Positions 35,373 to 44,563 of a DNA stretch of 64,000 bases are shown one piece after another. The notes under the pieces were generated by a model. The model was not told the origin of the DNA. It worked only from the letters and a program-made list of their open reading frames with translations, and ran no database searches. The position numbers and the translations under genes were made by a program. Positions within the stretch are counted from its first letter, which is position 1. Each line of letters begins with the position of its first letter. The DNA comes from DASVTR01 sp036387475 (GTDB lineage Bacteria > Acidobacteriota > Blastocatellia > Pyrinomonadales > Pyrinomonadaceae), in assembly GCA_036387475.1 (NCBI GenBank), contig DASVTR010000014.1, positions 51,999 through 115,998 on the forward strand. Direction: 5' to 3'.

Positions 35373-35387
35373 CAAGCTACCGATAAA

Positions 35388-35477
35388 AAGGAACTATGAA
35401 CTATGAACGAGGAACGATGAATGAAAGACAACGGATTTACAGTTCATCGTTCATCGTTCCGACTTCATCGTGTCCTT
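35388..35477. repeat. HPE11, heptad-palindrome element (GAACGATGA type)
   Basis: Left arm 35388-35426 (TGAACTA, TGAACGA and GGAACGA units) pairs imperfectly with right arm 35441-35477 (GTTCATC units). The right arm encodes the last residues and stop of the carboxypeptidase-regulatory protein at 35451. The element lies upstream of the MoxR-iSTAND operon. Confidence 0.8.
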
Positions 35478-37376
35478 TGGCGTTGACCCGTAGTTTAACA
35501 CGTAGTCGGCTAGACGTTGACATGGGTGCAACTCAATTTTGACGCCAGCGCTTTCGGCCTCGCGGCGCAGGGCTGCACGCGCTTCCGTTTCAAGCGCAAC
35601 CGGGCGGCGCTCAGTACCATCGCTTTCATTGTTTGCATCGACGCGCGCGAGCAGCCAGTAGCGACCGGGCGCGATGCCGCTCAAAGTAAATCCACCGTCT
35701 CGCTCAACCGATTCTTCCATGTAACGCAGCACGTCCGCCGCTCGCTCAGGCTCGAAGGGAAACAGATGCACGCGCAATCCGACGAGCGGATTAATTCCTG
35801 TCGTCGACGAATTAATGCGCCCGCGCAAACTCGCTGCGCCCTGCCCGATTGTGATGGTCAGCCCGCTGATGCGTTCGCCGGACTTTAAAGTGAACGCTCC
35901 AGGCTGCGTAGACTTGCTCTGCGCAACCGGTTTTCCTGCGGCGCTGGCCGCAGCCGCCGTAGCGCCGGGCAAGGCAATCGAGCGCACATACCAATCGTCG
36001 CCCGGCAGTTGAACATCCAGGACGTAGCCGCCGCTCCGCAAATTAAGCAGCTTGAATTCTCCTTTATCGTTCGGCGCAGCGGGCATGCGACGAAAGAATG
36101 AGAGGATAGCACTCTCTTCATCTTTCTCTTTAGCGGCAAGGCGGGAGGTAATAACGATTTCTTCCACCGTCGAATTCCTCTGGACTGTGCAGTCGGCTTT
36201 CGGCGGCGGTTCGAGGACAACGCTGCCGCTGAGAGAGCCGAGCGGCTCTAGCTTAAGCTCGACGCCCGTCAAATCCCCGCCGCGCACAGTAATCTTGCGC
36301 ATCGCCCTCAACACTTCGCCCGTATTGCCAAGCCCGCGCACGGCCATCAGCGTATATTCGCCGTCGGATATTCCGTCCAGTGCGAAAGGGCTTCTGGCCT
36401 CAGCGCTTTCGATATAAGTTGACGCCTCCACTATCTCGCTCGACCCCTGAAAGAGCGAGACGGGGACGGGGTTGAAGCGAGCGCCATGTTCGGTGTTGTT
36501 GCCGGAAACGAAGCCGCTGACCGTATGCCCGCGCTCGCCGCGATAGCGCACGTCTATGCCGGTCAATTCCTCGCCCGCGCGCACCGTTAATTCGGCAGCG
36601 GTGTCGCGCGTCGCCGAAGGATAATAGGTCGGCACGTCGCCCTCAAAGGCATTGAGATTGCCGAAGAATTGTACGCCGCCGCCGACCGCAACCACGTATG
36701 CGCCCGGCTCAAGACCGTAAAGCCTGTAGACGCCCCTGTCGTCCGTCATCTTATCTCTGCCGAAATTGAAGGTGATGCTGCGCTGCTCCGAAGGCTTGCG
36801 CGCACGAATGGCGCGGACGTTTGCGGCAACGACCGGCTCGCCGTCAGCGTTCGTCACAGTGCCGGTGATGACGCCGCCTTTGACCATCGTCAGATTGGCG
36901 TTCTCGCCGATGCGGTAGTAGCGCTGTGCGCCAAACTCTGCTCCAAAGTCAGGCAGCATCACGTAGCCCGGTGCGATGGCCTCTATCCTGTAAGCGCTGG
37001 GCCGCAGGTCTTTGAGTTGGAATTTACCCTCGGCGTCCGTTATCTCGCCCGTGGGAATGACATTCCCGGTAAGCGGGAAGATAACGATTGTTGCGTTCGC
37101 CATCGGATGCCCGTCGTCGCTCGTGACGCGGCCCGTGATTGAGCCGTTGCGCGTCATCGTGGTCGCGGCTTTGCTGTTTGACGATTGCTGATTTTCCGTC
37201 GGCTGCTTTGGAGTTGTGACGATTACGCGCGGCGTAGGCTGAGGGTTTGGCTGCTGCGCGTTTGAGGACGGCGCAAATGTCAGCAGCAAAAGCGAGACGA
37301 GCGAGAAAAGGAGACGATGTGCCGCCCGTTTGCGAGGCTTTCGGGTGCGAAGTCCGGGCGGGAGATTACTGTTCAT
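35451..37376 (-). CDS. Exported carboxypeptidase-regulatory-like domain protein
   Basis: 641 residues. After an Arg-rich start, a membrane/signal segment lies near 19-40. A Gln/Pro/Thr-rich linker leads into repeated beta-sandwich modules with the GxVxGRVTxxDGxPVxxAxV pattern (for example GSITGRVTSDDGHPM and GVITGTVTNADGEPV), typical of CarboxypepD_reg domains that act in cell-surface or adhesive proteins. There is no catalytic domain. The start overlaps the stop of the next upstream gene by four bases. The last seven residues (DTMKSER) and the stop are encoded by the HPE11 arm. Confidence 0.8.
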   Translation of the reverse strand: MNSNLPPGLRTRKPRKRAAHRLLFSLVSLLLLTFAPSSNAQQPNPQPTPRVIVTTPKQPTENQQSSNSKAATTMTRNGSITGRVTSDDGHPMANATIVIFPLTGNVIPTGEITDAEGKFQLKDLRPSAYRIEAIAPGYVMLPDFGAEFGAQRYYRIGENANLTMVKGGVITGTVTNADGEPVVAANVRAIRARKPSEQRSITFNFGRDKMTDDRGVYRLYGLEPGAYVVAVGGGVQFFGNLNAFEGDVPTYYPSATRDTAAELTVRAGEELTGIDVRYRGERGHTVSGFVSGNNTEHGARFNPVPVSLFQGSSEIVEASTYIESAEARSPFALDGISDGEYTLMAVRGLGNTGEVLRAMRKITVRGGDLTGVELKLEPLGSLSGSVVLEPPPKADCTVQRNSTVEEIVITSRLAAKEKDEESAILSFFRRMPAAPNDKGEFKLLNLRSGGYVLDVQLPGDDWYVRSIALPGATAAAASAAGKPVAQSKSTQPGAFTLKSGERISGLTITIGQGAASLRGRINSSTTGINPLVGLRVHLFPFEPERAADVLRYMEESVERDGGFTLSGIAPGRYWLLARVDANNESDGTERRPVALETEARAALRREAESAGVKIELHPCQRLADYVLNYGSTPKDTMKSER

Positions 37377-39055
37377 TGCTTGTCGTCCTTCTCGCCGCCT
37401 TTCGCATTGAGGTCTATGACGAGCGTGACCTGCGCCTCCGCGCCGTTCGTTACCTGTATGTTCTGCACGACGGGTTGAAAGCGCCTGCCTTCCCGGCCCA
37501 AACTGCCGGAGAGTCTCAACTGGTATTCGCCAGCCGGGAGTCCGTCCAGCACGAAACGACCGCGCGCGTCCACTTCAGTGCCGGGCAAGGTAGGCTCGGC
37601 CTGATTGGGTCGGCGCAAACTGACGTGAAGATGCGAGCCTTCGGGCAGCGTTCCGTTCTCGATGCGCACCTGTCCGCGCACGACGCCAGTGCCGTATTCG
37701 ACGATGAGGCGCACGCCCGTCACTTGCCCTTTCGCCGGAACTTCGACGATGCCTGCGCGCTGCTCGACGCCGTCACGCTCGACCCTGAGCAGCGAAAAGC
37801 CTTTCAGCAGCGGCCAGCCGCCCATCATCAGCCTGACCTTACCCGGCCTCAAGCCCCGTATGCGAAAGCTGCCGTCGGCGTTGACGCTTTCGCCCTCGCC
37901 GAAGACCGGCACGATCAACCCCTCAGATTCCGGCCAGTAATGAATACGCAGTTGCGGCAACTTGGCGAGGATAGCGCGGTCGCTTGTTCCCTCTATCACT
38001 ACAACACCGTTGATGCCCGCCCCGCGCCGGACTTTGATGACAACGCCCGTCACATCGCCTTCGCTGACCTCGAACGGAACGGGCACGCTGTAGGTATCAT
38101 TCTGCTCGTCGGGGAAGGAGAAGGCCGCGTAGCGTCCCGGCAGCACTCCTTCAAATCGAAAGCCCCCTTCCGCATCAGAGCGAGCGCCGATGCCGAAAGC
38201 TCCCATCTGATTATCGTCATCACACAAAGAGCCGTAGCCCGCGTGGACGTTCGGGACGGGCTTCCCGGTCTCCGCATCAATGACCCGACCCGACACCGCA
38301 AAGGTCGTCGAGCGACGACCGAGCGTAATGTCGACGTTCGTCGCTTCGCTGCCTTCCGTCACCTCTATCACGTTGGCCCTCGATTCATCCGTCGCGTTCG
38401 GATGAAAAGTGCGCGCGTAGGAAAGGCTGCGACCGAAGCCCATTCTGACCATTCCGCCCTTGGCGTCTTCACCGACGCTGACGACATAACGACCGGGCTG
38501 AATTCCGTAAATACGATAGATGCCACGATCATCCGTCTGGTGTAGAAATGGATTGACGAAGAACGAACCGCTGCTGCGGTCGCTGCCTTTACCAGAGAGC
38601 GCCAGCCTGACGCTCTCGCCGATGACGGGCCGCCCGTCGGCGTCCGTCACGCGACCCGTAATGACGCCGCCGCGAGCGAGAGAGAAATCAATGTTCTCGA
38701 TTGTCTCGCCGTCGGCCAGATTGACGCTCTTGCCCTGATCCCTAAAACTCGGCAAACTGCTCGATAAGACGAGTGCGGGCGCGACGGGCATGACCTGGTA
38801 GCGACCGGCGGGAACGTTCGTCAGTCGAAACTGCCCGTCCGCAGCGGTCGTCGCACGCGCCGTCGGTTTACGATCCGAGCCGTAAGCACTCGACAACAGG
38901 ACTACGACTGAGACACCCTGCGCCGGTTTGTCGCCGAGCGTAATGCGCCCGCTGATGATGCCCGTGCCGGTTGCTGGAACTGTCTGAGCCGACGCGCACA
39001 GAGCCGCGCAACAAAGCAGGCCAATCATCATCGTCAAGCGTGCCGAAAAGCGCAT
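37373..39055 (-). CDS. Exported carboxypeptidase-regulatory-like domain protein
   Basis: 560 residues from the ATG at 39055, which has GGAAGGAGA upstream and begins a signal peptide ending CASAQ. An in-frame ATG 17 codons earlier is not supported. The protein is built of repeated Ig-like beta-sandwich modules: GIISGRITLGDKPAQGVSV, GVITGRVTDADGRPVIGES and later DARGRFVLDGLPAGEYQL. It is closely related in design to the following gene, with a four-base ATGA overlap, so the two arose as a tandem pair. It probably forms an extracellular structural scaffold. Confidence 0.82.
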   Translation of the reverse strand: MRFSARLTMMIGLLCCAALCASAQTVPATGTGIISGRITLGDKPAQGVSVVVLLSSAYGSDRKPTARATTAADGQFRLTNVPAGRYQVMPVAPALVLSSSLPSFRDQGKSVNLADGETIENIDFSLARGGVITGRVTDADGRPVIGESVRLALSGKGSDRSSGSFFVNPFLHQTDDRGIYRIYGIQPGRYVVSVGEDAKGGMVRMGFGRSLSYARTFHPNATDESRANVIEVTEGSEATNVDITLGRRSTTFAVSGRVIDAETGKPVPNVHAGYGSLCDDDNQMGAFGIGARSDAEGGFRFEGVLPGRYAAFSFPDEQNDTYSVPVPFEVSEGDVTGVVIKVRRGAGINGVVVIEGTSDRAILAKLPQLRIHYWPESEGLIVPVFGEGESVNADGSFRIRGLRPGKVRLMMGGWPLLKGFSLLRVERDGVEQRAGIVEVPAKGQVTGVRLIVEYGTGVVRGQVRIENGTLPEGSHLHVSLRRPNQAEPTLPGTEVDARGRFVLDGLPAGEYQLRLSGSLGREGRRFQPVVQNIQVTNGAEAQVTLVIDLNAKGGEKDDKQ

Positions 39056-39266
39056 CGTGATTCTCCTTCCGGTCGAGAGGGGTCTCAAACAGAAAACCGG
39101 AGGCATGGGAAACCGAGAGCCTGATTGACAGTTTACTAAAACTATTAGTGATTAAACTACAAAACTTGAGATTAGTTTCAGTTTCATCCCAGCGGCCAAA
39201 GAAGCACTACACTATTCCGCCACGCGCCTGCCGGTCAAATACACGCATGACGATAGCCCAGGACAA
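39056..39266. other. Intergenic region upstream of the carboxypeptidase-regulatory gene pair
   Basis: 211 bases, AT-rich at about 39130-39190. It should contain the promoter for the minus-strand gene pair and possibly for the MoxR-iSTAND operon beyond. I see no clear -35/-10 pair and no open frame with a ribosome-binding site. Confidence 0.45.
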
Positions 39267-39376
39267 TTTCTCGCTGGAGGCGCAAAGAACAGAAATACAG
39301 AAGGCGCAAAGAAGAAGAAGCCAACTGTTTTCTTTGCGCCTTCTGTTTGTTTCTTCTTTGTGCCTCCAGCGAGAAA
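39267..39376. repeat. HPE12, palindromic element (GGCGCAAAG type)
   Basis: Left arm 39267-39313 and right arm 39330-39376 are 47-base inverted copies with about six mismatches; both ends read TTTCTCGC/GCGAGAAA. It resembles HPE10 in unit sequence (GGCGCAAAG, CAGAAGG) and layout. It lies upstream of the selenocysteine tRNA. Confidence 0.88.
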
Positions 39377-39437
39377 CTGTTTCTCTTCGAGGCTATCATT
39401 CAATCACTAATAAAAATCGACCGGCGAACTTCGGCTC

Positions 39438-39466
39438 TTGACAGCACCGCCCGGCGGCGCGTACGG
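39438..39466 (+). promoter_or_regulatory. Candidate promoter of the selenocysteine tRNA
   Basis: A perfect -35 TTGACA at 39438-39443 is followed at 18 bases by TACGGT (39462-39467 region), a weak -10. It would start transcription about 15 bases before the tRNA. Assigned from sequence and position only. Confidence 0.4.
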
Positions 39467-39488
39467 TTCTCCGCGCTTAAACACTAAC

Positions 39489-39587
39489 GGAGGCGCATCT
39501 GTTCTGGTGAACGGCGCGGTCTTCAAAACCGTTTGTGAGCCTGTGAGAGCAGGCTCAGGTGGGTTCGATTCCTACACGCCTCCGCCA
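39489..39587 (+). tRNA. selC: tRNA-Sec (anticodon TCA)
   Basis: 99 bases including the encoded CCA (39585-39587). Features specific to bacterial tRNA-Sec: a seven- to eight-pair acceptor stem (GGAGGCG/CGCCTCC), a six-pair D stem (CTGTTC/GAACGG) with a TGGT loop, anticodon loop CTTCAAA giving TCA, a perfect eight-pair long variable arm (TGAGCCTG/CAGGCTCA) and T loop TTCGATT. It decodes UGA as selenocysteine with SelB and a SECIS element. selA, selB and selD are not in the window. HPE13 begins seven bases after the CCA. Confidence 0.95.
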
Positions 39588-39593
39588 AAATAC

Positions 39594-39666
39594 AGAGGTC
39601 AGAGGATAGAGGTCAGAGGTCAGTCGTTGACTTTTACTAACCTCTGACATCTGACCTCTAACCTCT
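39594..39666. repeat. HPE13, heptad-palindrome element (AGAGGTC type)
   Basis: Left arm 39594-39624 is four AGAGGTC-type heptamers. Right arm 39639-39666 is CCTCTGA/CCTCTAA heptamers; they pair at 23 of 28 positions. It fills the gap between the selenocysteine tRNA and dprA, ending five bases before the dprA ATG. Confidence 0.88.
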
Positions 39667-39671
39667 ACTTT

Positions 39672-40802
39672 ATGAAAGAGTGGATTGCGCTCAACATGAC
39701 GCCGGGCATCGGGCCGAGGGCTGCCGCTAAGCTGTTGGAGCGCTTCGGTTCGGCGGAAGCGGTTTTCGGCGCGCCGCGCGTGGAACTGGAAGCGCTACGC
39801 CTGCGGCCCGAAGCGGTCGAGAGCATCATGGCGCGCGATCTGTTTGAGAAGGCAGCGGACGAAATGGAGCGCGTGCGCGAATTAGGCGCGGACGTGCTCC
39901 TTCTGGACGACGGCGTTTACCCGTCGCTGCTGCGTGAGGTCTTTGACCCGCCGATTACACTTTACGTCAAGGGCGCTTGGGCAGAGTGTTTGGAACAGCC
40001 TTGTGTGGCGATTGTCGGTTCGCGTCGTTGCTCGACGTATGGGCAGAACGCTGCGGGAATGCTGGCGCGCGATTTGGCGCAGCGCGGCGTGACGATTATC
40101 TCAGGACTGGCGCACGGAATTGACGCAGCGGCGCACAAAGGCGCGCTCGAAGCAGGCGGGCGCACGGTGGCCGTGATGGGCACAGGCATAGACCAAATCT
40201 ATCCGCGCGATCATCGAAAACTGGCTGCAGAGATTCTGGAAAATAATGGCGCGCTCATCTCGGAGTTTCCCCTGGAGACGCCGCCCGCGCCGCAGAATTT
40301 TCCCTATCGCAATCGCGTCATCAGCGGTCTGAGCCTCGGCGTCGTCATCGTCGAGGCGGCGGAGAACAGCGGCTCTTTGATTACGGCGCGCATGGCGATG
40401 GAGCAGAACCGCGAGGTCTTCGCCGTCCCGGGCAACATCACCTCGCGCAATTCTTTCGGGACTAATTATTTGATTAAGGGAGCGGGCGCGAAACTCGTGC
40501 AGACGTGGCAGGACGTGGCGGCTGAACTGCCGCCGGAAATCGCCGCGCAATTGCTGCCGCCGGAGACGAAGAAACAAGCGGAGAGCGCTCTCGTAGAGCA
40601 ATTACGACTCGTCCCCGCAGACCTCTCAGTGAGCGAGGATGCCGTCTTCAAGTTGCTTTCCACGGACGACCCGGCGCATATTGATTCGTTGGCCGAAGCC
40701 ACAGGGCTTTCCGTGCCGGAGCTAACGAATGCTTTGCTCGGCCTCGAAATGCGAGAGCTAATCAGGCAGCTTCCGGGCAAGTGCTTTGTCAGAAAACTGT
40801 GA
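39672..40802 (+). CDS. dprA: DNA-processing protein DprA
   Basis: 376 residues, normal for DprA. An N-terminal SAM-like domain (MTPGIGPRAAAKLLERFGS) is followed by the Rossmann-like DprA core: AIVGSRRCSTYG, GLAHGIDAAAHKGAL, GTGIDQIYPRDH, SEFPLETPPAPQNFPYRNR and VEAAENSGSLITARMA. A short winged-helix domain ends the protein. DprA loads RecA on incoming single-stranded DNA during natural transformation. The family-typical N-terminus supports the ATG, but the HPE13 arm precedes it and no Shine-Dalgarno sequence is visible. topA follows, a common neighbour of dprA. Confidence 0.95.
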   Translation: MKEWIALNMTPGIGPRAAAKLLERFGSAEAVFGAPRVELEALRLRPEAVESIMARDLFEKAADEMERVRELGADVLLLDDGVYPSLLREVFDPPITLYVKGAWAECLEQPCVAIVGSRRCSTYGQNAAGMLARDLAQRGVTIISGLAHGIDAAAHKGALEAGGRTVAVMGTGIDQIYPRDHRKLAAEILENNGALISEFPLETPPAPQNFPYRNRVISGLSLGVVIVEAAENSGSLITARMAMEQNREVFAVPGNITSRNSFGTNYLIKGAGAKLVQTWQDVAAELPPEIAAQLLPPETKKQAESALVEQLRLVPADLSVSEDAVFKLLSTDDPAHIDSLAEATGLSVPELTNALLGLEMRELIRQLPGKCFVRKL

Positions 40803-40807
40803 AGAGC

Positions 40808-41011
40808 AGGTGAGGGGTGACGGGCGACAGTTACCGAGTTAAAACGATGTCTCGTCACGATTCGGCAATGATTTAACATAAAAATCCGGCGAGCGATAAT
40901 GCTCGTCGGCGCATCTAAAGGGTTATTAATAAGGAGCATAAAGTAGCAGGTCGCAGAATGCCGCAGGGGCAAAGCTTTTAACTCGTCGCTCGTCACTCTC
41001 CACTTGTCACT
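40808..41011. repeat. HPE14, heptad-palindrome element with a long spacer
   Basis: Left arm 40808-40844 (GTGAGGG, GTGACGG and GCGACAG units) pairs with right arm 40976-41011 (ACTCGTC, GCTCGTC and ACTTGTC units), both ending with GAGTTAAAA/TTTTAACTC. The spacer is about 130 bases, the longest seen. A nine-pair hairpin, CCGGCGAGC-GATAAT-GCTCGTCGG (40886-40909), lies within it. The topA ATG is nine bases after the right arm. Confidence 0.72.
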
Positions 41012-41020
41012 ATATTAAAA

Positions 41021-43594
41021 ATGGCGAAAAATTTAGTTATCGTTGAGTCGCCCGCAAAGGCCAAGACGATCAATAAATATCTGGGCAGCGATTATCGTGT
41101 GATGGCTTCCATCGGTCACATCAAGGATTTACCGTCTAAAGGACTGGGCGTTGATGTCGAGCATGATTTCGAGCCGACGTATGAAGTAATCCCGGATTCC
41201 AAGAAGCGTAACAATAGAAAGATCGTCGCCGATTTGAAGAAGGCCGCGAAGGAAGCGGAGGCAATTTATCTGGCCGCCGACCCTGATCGTGAAGGCGAAG
41301 CTATCTGTCAACATCTGGCCGAAGAGATTGTGCCGAAACGACCGAAGAAGCCTTCGTTTCGCGTCATGTTCAACGAGATCACGAAGCGCGCGGTGCAGGA
41401 CGCCTTCAAAGAGCCGAAGCAGATTGACACGAATCTGGTGGACGCACAGCAGGCCAGGCGTGTGCTCGATAGATTGGTCGGCTACAAAGTCTCGCCGCTG
41501 CTGTGCCGCACCGTTGGTGGGCGTCTCTCTGCCGGGCGCGTGCAGTCCGTTGCGCTCAGGATGGTCGTCGAGCGCGAGCGGGAAATAGAAAATTTCGTTA
41601 AGACAGAGTACTGGACTGTGACGGCCAACCTGGGCGCGAAACTGCCTCCGGCCTTCGACGCGCGGCTGTACAAGATTGGCGAGCAGACCGTTAAGACCGG
41701 CGGCTTCGATCAGGATTTGAAGAAAAACGAAGTCCTGATTGGCAACGAAGCGCAGGCCGCAGAGATTGTCGCGGAAGCAGAGCAGCAAAGCTACACGGTC
41801 GCCGAAGTGACGACCAAAGAGCGTAAGCGCAATCCCGTTCCGCCGTTTATCACGTCGAAATTGCAGCAGGAGGCTTCGCGCAAGCTCTCGTTCGCCGTCA
41901 AGAAGACGATGATGCTGGCGCAGAAATTATATGAAGGCGTAGAGCTTGGAGCGGAAGGCGCGGTCGGCCTCATCACTTACATGCGTACGGATTCGACGCG
42001 CGTCTCAGACGCCGCTTTGAATGAGGTGCGAGGCTTTGTAGGTGAGCAGTACGGCCCGAACTACTTGCCGGAAAAGCCAAACTATTATCGCTCGAAGAAG
42101 GGCGCGCAGGACGCGCACGAAGCCATCCGCCCGACCGATGTGGCGCGCACGCCAGATTCGCTCGCGCGTTATCTCAACAAAGAAGAGTTGAAACTCTATC
42201 GCCTCATCTGGCAGCGCTTCGTCGCTTCGCAGATGATGCCCGCCGTCTTTGACCAGACGACGATTGACATACAAGCTGGTCGCTTTACTTTCCGCGCGAC
42301 GGGTTCGGTCTTGAAGTTCGACGGCTTCCTGAAAGTCTATCAGGAGGGCCGCGACGAAAAGACTGAGGATGACGAGGAAGCTGAGCGTACGTTGCCGCTT
42401 GTTGAAAAGGGCGAGGCGCTCAAGCTTAACTCGATTACGCCGGAGCAGCACTTCACAGAGCCGCCGCCGCGCTATACAGAAGCCACTCTCGTCAAGGCTT
42501 TGGAAGAGAAGGGCATCGGTCGGCCTTCGACCTACGCGGCGATTATGACGACGATTCTCGACCGCGAGTACGTCGAAAAGCACGAGGGACGCTTTCATCC
42601 GACCGCTTTGGGAACGACCGTCAACGACCTTCTCGTCGCCAGCTTCAACGATCTCTTCAACGAGACCTACACGGCGCGTATGGAAGAGGAGTTGGACGAG
42701 ATAGAGGAAGGGAAGCTGAAGTGGACGGAAGCTCTGCATGAGTTTTATGGAAAGTTTGCGAAGGATTTAAAGACCGCCGAGCGTGAGATGCGCGCGGCGA
42801 AGCAACAGGCGATTCCGACTTCGGAAGTGTGCGAGAATTGCGGCTCGCCGATGGTCATTAAGTTCGGGCGCTTCGGACAGTTTTTGGCCTGCTCAAACTA
42901 TCCTGAGTGCCGCACGACGCGCGAAGTTGCGAAGCCTGCGAGCGCTGAAGGCGACGCTGGCAGCAGTGCCAATGCTTCGCAAGCGTCTGGCAGCGCGACG
43001 CAAGCAGAGGGCGCTAGTGCGAATGGCGAAGAGGCGGAGACCTGCGAGTTGTGCGGTAAGCCCATGGCCTTAAAGCGCGGGCGCTTCGGGCAATTCTTGG
43101 GCTGCACGGGCTATCCGGAGTGCCGCAACATACGCAAGATTGCGCGAAGCGGAGCGGTTGCGCCCGCGCCCGTTCCGCTAGACGAGAAGTGTCCCGTTGA
43201 CGGCGCGCAATTGGTCTTGCGTCATGGGCGTTTCGGCGAATTCATTTCCTGCTCAAACTATCCGAAGTGCAGCTACATCAAGCGCGAGACGACCGGCGTG
43301 GCGTGTTCGCGCCCCGGTTGTAAGGGCGAGATTGTTGTCAAGAAATCGAAACGCGGAAAAGCGTTTTACGGCTGCTCTGAGTATCCGAAGTGCGACGTGG
43401 TTTTCTGGGACAAGCCCATCAGCGAACCCTGCCCGAATTGCAACGCGCCGTTTGTGCTGGAGAAAACGACGAAGAAGGAAGGCACGTTCCGCTACTGCGC
43501 GCAGGAAGGCTGCGGCTATCGCTCTGACCAAAAGAGCGCCGCGCCTGTCGTTAAGCCAGTCGCAGCGCGCGACCAGCGCAACGCCGTCAGTTAA
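41021..43594 (+). CDS. topA: DNA topoisomerase I
   Basis: 857 residues. Toprim domain (VIVESPAKAKTI at the start, then AADPDREGEAICQHL), the catalytic core with the active-site Tyr320 in ITYMRTDSTR, and EEKGIGRPSTYA. The C-terminus carries five cysteine zinc-ribbon modules (CENCGSP, CELCGKP, CPVDGAQ, CSRPGCKG, CPNCNAP), more than the three of E. coli TopA. An Ala/Ser/Gly-rich linker lies between modules 1 and 2. The enzyme relaxes negative supercoils. The universally conserved start lies directly after HPE14 with no Shine-Dalgarno sequence. Confidence 0.97.
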   Translation: MAKNLVIVESPAKAKTINKYLGSDYRVMASIGHIKDLPSKGLGVDVEHDFEPTYEVIPDSKKRNNRKIVADLKKAAKEAEAIYLAADPDREGEAICQHLAEEIVPKRPKKPSFRVMFNEITKRAVQDAFKEPKQIDTNLVDAQQARRVLDRLVGYKVSPLLCRTVGGRLSAGRVQSVALRMVVEREREIENFVKTEYWTVTANLGAKLPPAFDARLYKIGEQTVKTGGFDQDLKKNEVLIGNEAQAAEIVAEAEQQSYTVAEVTTKERKRNPVPPFITSKLQQEASRKLSFAVKKTMMLAQKLYEGVELGAEGAVGLITYMRTDSTRVSDAALNEVRGFVGEQYGPNYLPEKPNYYRSKKGAQDAHEAIRPTDVARTPDSLARYLNKEELKLYRLIWQRFVASQMMPAVFDQTTIDIQAGRFTFRATGSVLKFDGFLKVYQEGRDEKTEDDEEAERTLPLVEKGEALKLNSITPEQHFTEPPPRYTEATLVKALEEKGIGRPSTYAAIMTTILDREYVEKHEGRFHPTALGTTVNDLLVASFNDLFNETYTARMEEELDEIEEGKLKWTEALHEFYGKFAKDLKTAEREMRAAKQQAIPTSEVCENCGSPMVIKFGRFGQFLACSNYPECRTTREVAKPASAEGDAGSSANASQASGSATQAEGASANGEEAETCELCGKPMALKRGRFGQFLGCTGYPECRNIRKIARSGAVAPAPVPLDEKCPVDGAQLVLRHGRFGEFISCSNYPKCSYIKRETTGVACSRPGCKGEIVVKKSKRGKAFYGCSEYPKCDVVFWDKPISEPCPNCNAPFVLEKTTKKEGTFRYCAQEGCGYRSDQKSAAPVVKPVAARDQRNAVS

Positions 43595-43600
43595 AAACAA

Positions 43601-43673
43601 TCCAAGGTCTAAAGTCTGATGCCCAATGTCAAGAACACGTTTTGACATTGGGCATCAGACTTTAGACCTTGGA
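43601..43673. repeat. HPE15, perfect 32-bp palindrome between convergent genes
   Basis: Left arm 43601-43632 and right arm 43642-43673 are perfect reverse complements over 32 bases with a 9-base loop. Units are loose heptamers (AGGTCTA, AAGTCTG, ATGCCCA, ATGTCAA). It fills the gap between the topA stop and the stop of the convergent phosphoesterase gene and could terminate both. Confidence 0.93.
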
Positions 43674-44549
43674 CTATCCTTTGGCGCGCGGCGCGTCCTG
43701 TTCTACGTTTGCGTAGATTATGTCTGCGGCCATTTCGTCGGGCACGCGTTCCCAGCCATCGGGCGTGTGGCGAAAGTGTTCTGTTGACGAAGGCGTGAAA
43801 CTTTTACGTTCGGGCTGCCACGCCAGACGCTCGACGTTGATGAACGGATGCTTGACGCGCAAGACGTTGAAGGAATTGGTTTCACCACGCCCGCGCGTAG
43901 AGGTAGCCGTACCCGCAGAGACGACGAGCGCGTTGTGCCCTGCAATCTTGTAACGTGCAGAACTGTGACCCGTATGACTGACGTGCAGGTGGCCCGCCAA
44001 GAGCACGTCCGCGCCGCAATTGGCGAGCGCCTCCATCGCCAACTGCGCGCGGTCAACCAACTCGGCTTCGTCGTGCCCTTCGGGCAAATCAAAGGGATGA
44101 TGCGTGACGATAATCTTGGTCACTTCGTTGCCGAAGGGACACAGGCGCTGGCGTATGCTCTCGACCTGTTCCTCGTTAATCCGCCCGTCTTTGATGGTCA
44201 GAGAGCGCGCCGTGTTGATGCCAAGGATTGCCACTTCTTCATCGGCGTGGAAAGGCTTGAGGTCGTCCGTGATGTAGCGACGATACTTGTCGAGCGGTTG
44301 CAGAAAACGCGCCAGCACGTTGTAGAGCGGAACGTCGTGATTACCGGGAACGATTATCTGCGGCGACGGCAACTGGTCTAGAAACTCGCGCGCTTCCTGA
44401 AATTCGTGGCTACGCGCACGCTGCGTCAAATCGCCGGAGACAACAACCACGTCCGGTTCTAACTCTTTGATGGTCTCAATCAGAGGCTCGACCACCGCAT
44501 AATCCACACGACCGAAATGCAAATCGGAAAGATGCACAAGCTTACGCAT
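43674..44549 (-). CDS. Calcineurin-like metallophosphoesterase (Icc/CpdA-like)
   Basis: 291 residues. The dinuclear metal site motifs are all present: HLSDLHFGR (7-15), VVSGDLTQRA, GNHD (about 70-73), VTHHPFDLP and GHLHVSH. The arrangement matches class III cyclic-nucleotide phosphodiesterases (CpdA/Icc), though the substrate may also be another phosphodiester. AGAGGTT precedes the ATG. It lies downstream of the lipid kinase on the same strand with HPE16 between. Confidence 0.9.
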   Translation of the reverse strand: MRKLVHLSDLHFGRVDYAVVEPLIETIKELEPDVVVVSGDLTQRARSHEFQEAREFLDQLPSPQIIVPGNHDVPLYNVLARFLQPLDKYRRYITDDLKPFHADEEVAILGINTARSLTIKDGRINEEQVESIRQRLCPFGNEVTKIIVTHHPFDLPEGHDEAELVDRAQLAMEALANCGADVLLAGHLHVSHTGHSSARYKIAGHNALVVSAGTATSTRGRGETNSFNVLRVKHPFINVERLAWQPERKSFTPSSTEHFRHTPDGWERVPDEMAADIIYANVEQDAPRAKG

Positions 44550-44563
44550 AACAACCTCTCTAT

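Noticed and set aside
37247..38545. 432-codon open frame opposite the carboxypeptidase-regulatory genes
   Set aside because: Antisense shadow of two confident exported proteins; no family features.
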